Below are positions 59,069 to 64,000 of a stretch of 64,000 bases of DNA, piece after piece. The notes under the pieces were generated by a model, which made no database searches, was not told the DNA's origin, and saw nothing but the letters and a program-made list of their open reading frames with translations. The stretch is from Methylocaldum marinum (GTDB lineage Bacteria; Pseudomonadota; Gammaproteobacteria; Methylococcales; Methylococcaceae), in contig NZ_AP017928.1 of assembly GCF_003584645.1 (NCBI RefSeq), forward strand, positions 3,634,395 through 3,698,394. The letters run 5' to 3'. Every line of letters starts with the position of its first letter. The stretch's first letter is position 1. Both the position numbers and the translations under genes were made by a program.

Positions 59069-60447
59069 CAGGCTGTTGAAATTCGCCTCCATGCCTTCGG
59101 CTTTACCCCTTATCGGCGGCTTAATTTTTAGTGCTGAAGGTCCTTTTAGCTCTGAAATCCCGGTTCTAGCCGGTTTTCATCCCCCCGCTTGGGGGTTCTT
59201 GCCGCCTTTCGGCGAATTTTGGGCAGACGCCCGCCTAGGCCGTCGACCATCGCCAGCCGAACAGCCCACCCAACCGGGTCAGGTTGTAGGCGGCGAAAGT
59301 GAACACGGTCTGGGCCGCCACCTTCTTCAAACCCCGGAACCGGGTCTGGCGTAACCCGCCCACGGTCTTCGACCACCCGAAGATTTCTTCCACCCGCTTG
59401 CGCCTCTTCAGGCTGGTCCGGTAGCCGGCGTGTCGGGTGGTGCGGCCATCGATGGCGGAGCCTTTTTCCTTCCGGGCGACATGCGGCGTGACCCGCTGCT
59501 CCCGGAGAGCTTGCACGAACTCCGGCACGTCGTAAGCCTTGTCCGCCCCGACCGTCGCGCCGGGCTTCGTGACGGTGCGACCGATCATGATCTTGGCCGC
59601 GTCCCGTTCCGCCGTGCCGGTGGCGTGAGTCACCTCGACATCCACGACCAGGCCGGTCCGGTTTTCCATCAGGGCATGGCCCATGAAGCACAGTTGAGCT
59701 TTATCCCCTTCGCTTTTCTTGTAAAGGCGAGCCTCCGGATCAGTGGTCGAGGCGTGGGTCGCGTTGGAGCGCTTTTCGCCCTTGAAATCGACGGACGGAT
59801 TCCGGCCGCCGTCCTCCGGCGGAGGCGAGCTGCCATCCTTTTTCACAAAGCTCTTCATGGAGGCCCACGCCTGGATCAGCGTGCCGTCCACCGAGAAATG
59901 CTCGTCCGACAAAAGGTCCTGCCATTCCGCCAGCAACACGACCCGCTCGAAAAACAGCCGGGAAATCCGCTCGTTCAGCAACCGATCCCGGTTGGCGCTG
60001 AAGGTGGAGTGGTCCCAGACCTCGGCATCCAGGGTCAGCCCGACAAACCAGCGGTACAAAAGATTGAATTCGATCTGCTGGACCAACTGCCGCTCGGAGC
60101 GGACAGAGAACAAGACTTGGATGAGACTGGCGCGCAGCAGCCGCTCCGGCGGAATCGATTCCCGGCCGGTCCGGGCATAGAGGGCATCAAATTCCGAGTC
60201 CAGCGTGGTCAGCAGAATGTCGACCACGGCCCGGAGCTTCCGAAGGGGATGATCCTTGGGAATCCGGTCTTCCAAGGTTCGGTAGCTGAAGAGTTCTTGC
60301 TGGGTGATGTCGGCGCCGCGCATGAAAGAGTCCAAAGTATCTTGAAATGATATCATTTTGCCATGACAAACAATCGGTTATGCCTATTTTATGCGATCCA
60401 TCCAACGAATTCATGCGGCTTCCGGGGCCGAGAAAATCAACAGCCTG
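59069..60447 (-). mobile_element. Inner IS (IS5/IS1182-like), 1379 bp
   Basis: Bounded by inverted termini CAGGCTGTTGA (59069-59079) and TCAACAGCCTG (60437-60447), with a 4-bp duplication CTAA outside. Carries one intact transposase gene on the minus strand. Structurally complete, so possibly active. It is inserted antisense into the outer transposase gene. Confidence 0.88.
59235..60356 (-). CDS. IS5/IS1182-like DDE transposase
   Basis: 373 residues, apparently intact. N-terminal DUF772-like region with DHPLRKLRAVVDILL and RLLRASLIQVLFSVRSERQL. DDE residues are Asp157 in FSVDGTL, Asp272 in GADKAYD and Glu323/324 in RKRVEEIFGWSK. C-terminal FTFAAYNLTRL is typical. The linker KDGSSPPPEDGG and the DPEARLYKKSEG segment are normal for the family. 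Confidence 0.92.
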   Translation of the reverse strand: MISFQDTLDSFMRGADITQQELFSYRTLEDRIPKDHPLRKLRAVVDILLTTLDSEFDALYARTGRESIPPERLLRASLIQVLFSVRSERQLVQQIEFNLLYRWFVGLTLDAEVWDHSTFSANRDRLLNERISRLFFERVVLLAEWQDLLSDEHFSVDGTLIQAWASMKSFVKKDGSSPPPEDGGRNPSVDFKGEKRSNATHASTTDPEARLYKKSEGDKAQLCFMGHALMENRTGLVVDVEVTHATGTAERDAAKIMIGRTVTKPGATVGADKAYDVPEFVQALREQRVTPHVARKEKGSAIDGRTTRHAGYRTSLKRRKRVEEIFGWSKTVGGLRQTRFRGLKKVAAQTVFTFAAYNLTRLGGLFGWRWSTA

Positions 60448-60760
60448 CTAAAGGTTATCTTGATTCTTACGAGAAAAAGCTGTTTTTCGTTTTGTACTAT
60501 CTGAAAACCTATCCCACTTTTGACGTTCTGGGCTTTCATTTCGGTTTCAGTGGCGGACATGCCCATGCCCATATCGACCGGTTGCTGCCGGTTTTAGTGC
60601 GAGCGTTGACAAGCCTCAACGTCATGCCGGAGCGCACGCTAACAACCCCAGAAGAATTTTCTCAACTCATTGATCAATATAAGAACATAGCGATCGATGG
60701 CGTGGAGGTCGCTTGCGTTCGACCCCAAGATGAAACTGAACAGGAAAAGCATTACAGCGG

Positions 60761-60770
60761 AAAAAAAAAA
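60761..60770 (+). promoter_or_regulatory. A10 slippage/frameshift site in the outer transposase gene
   Basis: Ten consecutive A follow CAGCGG. The upstream frame ends 5 codons later at TAA (60790s), while the frame reached by -1 slippage continues HTLKSLVISDFNRRIL to the catalytic second half. Runs of A are used by several IS families for -1 frameshifting or transcriptional slippage. Confidence 0.55.
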
Positions 60771-61379
60771 GACATACGCTCAAATCCCTCGTAATCTCCG
60801 ACTTTAATCGAAGGATATTGTTTTTGTGCTGCATTGTGGCAGGCAGCGTACATGACTACACACTCATGAAAGACGTCTTCACACCGGGTTCAGCGTGGTT
60901 CGAGAAGGTCAATTTATGGCTTGACTTAGGATTTCTGGGCGCGGACAAAGATTATCAAAGTACCCAAATATATCTACCCCACAAGAAACCCAGAAAATCC
61001 AAGAAAAACCCTAATCCGACATTGACGCCTGAGCAGAAGAAACAAAACAGAAAACAAGCCGCCACGCGGGTCATCGTTGAGCATGCCATCGGCGGCATGA
61101 AGTTCTTCCACTGCTTGATGCATCGGATTAGAAATCATCTGGGTCACTTCGTGGATTATTTTTTCTCACTTTCCGCCGGGCTTTGGAACTACAAAATCTG
61201 TTGATTTACAATTGTTTAGCATCTGAAACAACTCTATTAAACATTTTCATGACCTGCCCTCTCAATTGTGGCTCTGTGTTGTGAATTTCCCATTTCAACA
61301 TAACCCACGTTTGTTGAGATGGGCAGGTCAAAACATCATGTCTAGTTCAGACAGCGGCTAAATGTGTTTATTAAACGCC

Positions 61380-61754
61380 TCAGTCAAATATACCTATTTT
61401 GTCTAAAATCATGAGTAGAATCATAGTTGAAACAGATGCAGTAGAAACCCCCCAAAACACCCTGGCTAATATACGGTCAAAAAGAGAGGTATTTTCATAT
61501 AAAGTCTGATAATCAGCGGCCAGGAATGACAATGTAGAGCGGCTAGCTCTTTCTCTAAACCATTTAGGAGCGGATAATGCGCTAGCCACATTAAAAATGT
61601 CATAGCCACTTACGAACTCGACACCAAGCCGCCCTTTTGTATTCGGATTCTTTCTTAGTTTTCGAACTGTCACTTGACCAAACACTACCAATAAAATGCA
61701 GGAGAAGAAAATCCCCACCAGAGCAAAAGTAAAAAGCTGCAAAAACATACTCAC
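61380..61754 (-). CDS. Hypothetical membrane protein between two IS elements
   Basis: 124 residues, not recognised. Two hydrophobic helices (about 6-28 and 98-118) flank a polar middle (KLRKNPNTKGRLGVEFVSGYD). Base composition looks AT-richer than the core genes, suggesting acquired DNA. A short frame MNYIVKEHGGDAYDLIMSSL (61751-61822) ends 1 nt before its ATG and may be the end of an interrupted upstream gene. Confidence 0.6.
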   Translation of the reverse strand: MSMFLQLFTFALVGIFFSCILLVVFGQVTVRKLRKNPNTKGRLGVEFVSGYDIFNVASALSAPKWFRERASRSTLSFLAADYQTLYENTSLFDRILARVFWGVSTASVSTMILLMILDKIGIFD

Positions 61755-61828
61755 CTTATACCCAACGATGACATTATTAAATCATACGCGTCACCGCCAT
61801 GTTCTTTAACGATATAATTCATTCCCGG

Positions 61829-63120
61829 GCACCTCGAAAAACCTCCTTGGTCTGCGCGCGCCCGGTAAAATAGGACCTGTAGCCAATCAGTGTGTTGAGT
61901 CCCAGACATGACCAAACCGAAGATGCCAAAGTCTCCGAAGAGCGCGATCAAACCCGATCTGTTTGCGGCCGATTTGCGCAAGCAGAAGATCGACCGGATG
62001 GGCGATCCGCTGGTGGCCTTCGAGACCCACATCGACTTTGCGGCGCTTGCCGCGGACGTGGATCAGGCGGCGCCCCGACCGGTCAGCCCGCAAGGCGGTC
62101 GTCCGCCGTTTCCCACCGAAACGATGGTGCGCATCCTGTTTCTCAAGCGGGTCAACAATCTCTCGGACGAGCAGATGGAATACCAGTTGCTTGATCGGAT
62201 GAGTTACCAGCGCTTCTGCGGGCTGATGGACTCGGCCAGCATCCCGGACCGCACCACGATGTGGACCTTCGAGAACCGCATCGGCGAGGTCGGCGCCCAG
62301 GCGCTGTTCGACGGCATCGAGCGGCAGTTGCTCAAGCATGGCTACATCGCCCGCGGGGGGCATATCATCGACGCCACCCTGGTGCCTGCGCCAAAGCAGC
62401 ACTTCAGCAAGGACGATAAGGAGATGCTGAAGGAAGGCGCGATGCCGGCGGACTGGAGCCCGGCCAAGCGGCGGCAAAAAGACCTGGACGCCACCTGGAC
62501 CAAGAAGCACGGCAAGAGCCACCACGGCTACAAGCTCTCCATCAACGTGGACAAGCGCTACAAGGTTATCCGCAAGATCGAGACCGGCACCGCCGCTACT
62601 CATGACAGCCAGCACTTTGAGGCGGTGTTGAACACTAGCAACACCAGCCGGGACGTCTATGCCGACAAGGGCTATCCGAGTGCGGAACGGGAAGCCCAGC
62701 TCCAGGAAGCGGGTTATCGCAACCACATCCAGCGCAAGGGCCAGCGCAACCATCCGCTGTCCGAACGGCAGAAACAACGTAATCAACGCATCGCCCGGGT
62801 CCGAGCACGGGTCGAGCATCCCTTCGCCGCCATCGCACAAATGGGCGGCAAGTTTATTCGCACCATCGGCCAGGCGAGGGCGAACTTTGCCATGACGATG
62901 ATGGCGGCCAGCTATAACCTGAAGCGGCTGGTTTACCTGAAACAGGCGGGTGTCGTGGCCTTTTGAGGCCCACCCTCGCCCGAAAGGCCCCCAACGCGGG
63001 CGATTCGGGGAAAATGAAAAGTGAAATGGCGACAAGAGCGTGAGGGAGTCGGCTCGTGTGCCCGCCCGGTCAAAAAATTAGAGCCGGGTTTTCATCAAAA
63101 TTCAGGGTTTTTCGAGGTGC
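61829..63120 (+). mobile_element. IS5-family insertion sequence, apparently intact
   Basis: Inverted termini GCACCTCGAAAAACC (61829 onward) and GGTTTTTCGAGGTGC (ending 63120), each flanked by CCGG, which may be the target duplication or, being palindromic, part of the repeat. About 1.29 kb with one full transposase gene. Confidence 0.88.
61908..62966 (+). CDS. IS5-family transposase
   Basis: 352 residues, intact. N-terminal DUF772 region GGRPPFPTETMVRILFLK and LLDRMSYQRFCGL. Catalytic Asp155 in HIIDATLVPAP, second Asp in VYADKGYPSAE, Glu in RARVEHPFAAI. C-terminal MTMMAASYNLKRLVYL is typical. It is the sole gene of the flanking element. Confidence 0.95.
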   Translation: MTKPKMPKSPKSAIKPDLFAADLRKQKIDRMGDPLVAFETHIDFAALAADVDQAAPRPVSPQGGRPPFPTETMVRILFLKRVNNLSDEQMEYQLLDRMSYQRFCGLMDSASIPDRTTMWTFENRIGEVGAQALFDGIERQLLKHGYIARGGHIIDATLVPAPKQHFSKDDKEMLKEGAMPADWSPAKRRQKDLDATWTKKHGKSHHGYKLSINVDKRYKVIRKIETGTAATHDSQHFEAVLNTSNTSRDVYADKGYPSAEREAQLQEAGYRNHIQRKGQRNHPLSERQKQRNQRIARVRARVEHPFAAIAQMGGKFIRTIGQARANFAMTMMAASYNLKRLVYLKQAGVVAF

Positions 63121-63259
63121 CCGGTTATCGAACGGTTGTATAAAGATCGATCCCGAATGCAAGCGGCTGTTGCACTCCGCCCTTCGGAAACAGGGATTGA
63201 CGCTCAAGGATAGGTTCGTGAAAACTGCCCTTTCTTCCAATTGTCGCTTAAACGCATAA
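63110..63259 (+). pseudogene. C-terminal fragment of a small RHH-like DNA-binding protein
   Basis: NGCIKIDPECKRLLHSALRK followed by GLTLKDRFVKTA looks like the end of a ribbon-helix-helix/antitoxin-type protein. The N-terminus is removed by the IS5 element ending at 63120. Weak assignment by pattern only. Confidence 0.4.
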
Positions 63260-63402
63260 TCGCAGGTGACGATCTCTGTATCGTAATCCGGGACGCGTAT
63301 CCCGTTTCCGCCGGCCACACGCTAATAACAGCGCGGCGTCGTGTGGGCTCATTCTTCGAAACCCCGGTCGACGAGCGCGCGAGCCTGTTGCAGCCGTGGT
63401 AG
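63214..63402 (+). pseudogene. HIT-family protein, N-terminal fragment
   Basis: A frame with no start codon reads ENCPFFQLSLKRIIAGDD, then LCIVIRDAYPVSAGHTLI and RRVGSFFETP, and stops at TAG (63400-63402). This matches the N-terminal half of HIT hydrolases (CPFC, then PVSPGHTL); the catalytic H-x-H-x-H segment is lost, and the second Cys of CPFC is Phe. It overlaps the RHH-like fragment, as in adjoining genes of one operon. Confidence 0.6.
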
Positions 63403-63422
63403 GTCGGCAATCCTTTGCCGAC
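63403..63422. repeat. Short REP-like hairpin
   Basis: GTCGGCAA-TCCT-TTGCCGAC is a perfect 8-bp stem with 4-nt loop at the break point of the HIT fragment. The next 200 nt (63423-63622) hold no feature I can identify. Confidence 0.5.
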
Positions 63423-63622
63423 GCGTCACTTACATCGAGAAGAGTCGCTTACCGGGTACACCAGATCGGTGGTTATGGACCATAATTGAATTGGATGGGT
63501 ACGGCACCAGCCGTCTTGGGATTCATGGAATACGAAATGCCTCCGAACAATAATCACGCTCATGCCTCGATCCAATAGGGCATACGCTAAATCTCACAGG
63601 TTCTCATCGGTTTAGCTCAGAA

Positions 63623-63856
63623 GTGCAGCTGTCAGATCTTTCATTCCGATTGTCCTATCGCGCCGGCCGAGACGATCTCGTGCAGGACTTCTTCAACCCA
63701 TGCTTGGGGGCTTCCGTGTTGTACCGCCGAGCGGCGGGATATTTCACCAGTGCCGGCCTGGCGCTCGCTGCTCGCCGCCACTTTCGGCAATCCCGCAGGA
63801 AAATGTACGTTGCTACGGAGCTTTCCTTTCTACTCGGGGTGGTGCTGAGTAGGTAA
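63623..63856 (+). pseudogene. N-terminal fragment of a phospholipase-D-type helicase
   Basis: 77 codons from GTG: LSYRAGRDDLVQDFFNPCLG and VLYRRAAGYFTSAGLALAAR match the start of large PLD-domain DEAD/DEAH helicases found in restriction and defence loci. Similarity stops at about residue 53 and the frame ends soon after, where such proteins are usually about 1000 residues. A relic or a small deletion product. Confidence 0.55.
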
Positions 63857-63862
63857 CGAAAA

Positions 63863-64000
63863 ATGAATTGGCTGGCCAAACTGTCAAAACTCAGGGTCGA
63901 CAGAGCCTCAAGAACTCCGGCCCCCCATAAACCACTATTGCTCCTGGCCATTATCGATCAAATCGAAGAAGGCACAATTCAATTTCCGGTGGTCCGTCTA
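63863..64000 (+). CDS. HNH-endonuclease-like restriction protein, 5' end (runs off window)
   Basis: ATG at 63863 with AGG 9 nt upstream, then 46 open codons to the edge: MNWLAKLSKLRVDRA, then APHKPLLLLAIIDQIEEG. The A-P-H-K-P-L-L-L-L block is the hallmark N-terminus of sulfur-binding/HNH restriction endonuclease proteins (phosphorothioated-DNA-binding type). Catalytic HNH residues lie beyond the window, so the call rests on this block only. Confidence 0.6.
   Translation, partial: MNWLAKLSKLRVDRASRTPAPHKPLLLLAIIDQIEEGTIQFPVVRL

Larger units (their letters stand above)
58893..61204 (+). pseudogene. IS5-superfamily transposase split by an IS; two-frame gene
   Basis: N-terminal 58 codons from GTG at 58893 (VIYDKFSKITDD onward) end at CCT-AA at 59068. 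The remainder resumes at 60452 with KGYLDSYEKKLFFVLYYLKT and the HFGFSGGHAHAHIDRLLPVL segment. Without the insertion and one target copy the codons join exactly (P-K-G-Y). Catalytic residues are IAIDGVE, GFLGADKDY and VIVEHAIGGMK. A second break is a -1 frame change at a run of ten A (60761-60770), where a slippage would link the two parts into about 310 residues. Insertion makes this copy inactive. Confidence 0.85.
57422..61336 (+). mobile_element. Outer IS (IS5 superfamily) carrying nested insertions
   Basis: Left terminus ATGTTTTGACCTGTC (57422-57436) and right terminus GGGCAGGTCAAAACAT (61321-61336) are inverted copies. Between them lie an IS110 relic (about 57830-58735), a transposase gene split in two (58893-59068 and 60452-61204) and an inserted IS (59069-60447). 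Removing the inner IS restores the transposase frame. The left terminus assignment is by eye; the 57437-58880 stretch may itself be an insertion between the left terminus and the gene. Confidence 0.6.

Noticed and set aside
59430-60350. 306-codon open frame on the plus strand
   Set aside because: Antisense to the intact inner IS transposase with its DDE residues.

Overview
The window is chromosomal DNA from a gammaproteobacterium. The evidence is the set of conserved gene neighbourhoods: tRNA-tuf, lolB-ispE-tRNA-prs-rplY-pth, hemA-prfA-prmC, mreBCD-mrdA-rodA-mltB-dacA-ybeD-lipB-lipA, zapA-6S RNA, ygfB-pepP-ubiH, rsmI/lpoA-yraN-diaA and phoBR. The GC-rich coding style and the accessory set (carboxynorspermidine decarboxylase, PstS-like proteins next to phoBR, dodecin, many insertion sequences) would fit a Methylococcales-like lineage, but that placement is inference.

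Layout. 1-6940 (minus strand): 5' part of tuf preceded by tRNA-Tyr, -Gly and -Thr behind a good sigma70 promoter, then pth, rplY, prs, tRNA-Gln, ispE, lolB and a TPR lipoprotein. 7189-10856 (plus): hemA, prfA, prmC and a JAMM peptidase. 10876-18428 (minus): a DUF502 membrane protein, a very unusual 1125-residue hemolysin-III/P-type ATPase fusion, and gatCAB. 18528-30582 (plus): the rod-shape and peptidoglycan cluster running into dacA, a D-amino-acid aminotransferase, ybeD, mgtE, lipB and lipA. mreC appears to start at an ATC codon. 30600-36119: a dispersed hairpin-rich repeat, a carboxynorspermidine decarboxylase, an NlpC/P60 lipoprotein, a quinone oxidoreductase, rpiA and ilvA. 36305-42215: an EVE-domain protein, a Uma2 relic, 6S RNA, zapA and a zapB-like gene, then ygfB-pepP-ubiH and two small exported proteins. 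42263-48848: rsmI, lpoA, yraN, diaA, a glycolate-oxidase-type flavoprotein, nadC and a DUF1499 protein. 48826-54967: two PstS-like proteins around an OmpA-family protein, a second copy of the repeat, then phoR and phoB with a PHO box. 55109-55944: dsbB and dodecin.

From about 56150 to the right end the window is an insertion-sequence graveyard. It holds an internally deleted IS4-type element abutting a third, truncated copy of the repeat. It then holds a nested structure in which an IS5-superfamily transposase gene is cut by a second IS with a 4-bp target duplication, with an IS110-family relic lodged between the outer element's left end and its transposase gene. A short AT-richer gene island and an apparently intact IS5 element follow. 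The last kilobase carries decayed pieces of an RHH-like protein, a HIT protein and a phospholipase-D-type helicase, then the start of an HNH-endonuclease-like gene. This looks like the eroded edge of a defence locus that continues outside the window.

The housekeeping part works as expected modules: translation (tuf, tRNAs, pth, rplY, prfA, prmC, gatCAB), cell wall and shape (mreBCD, mrdA, rodA, mltB, dacA, lpoA, zapA), lipoylation (lipB, lipA), tetrapyrrole entry (hemA) and phosphate sensing (phoBR). The most unusual coding observation is the HlyIII-P-type ATPase fusion. The most unusual non-coding ones are the hairpin-array repeat and the nested IS with a poly-A slippage site.
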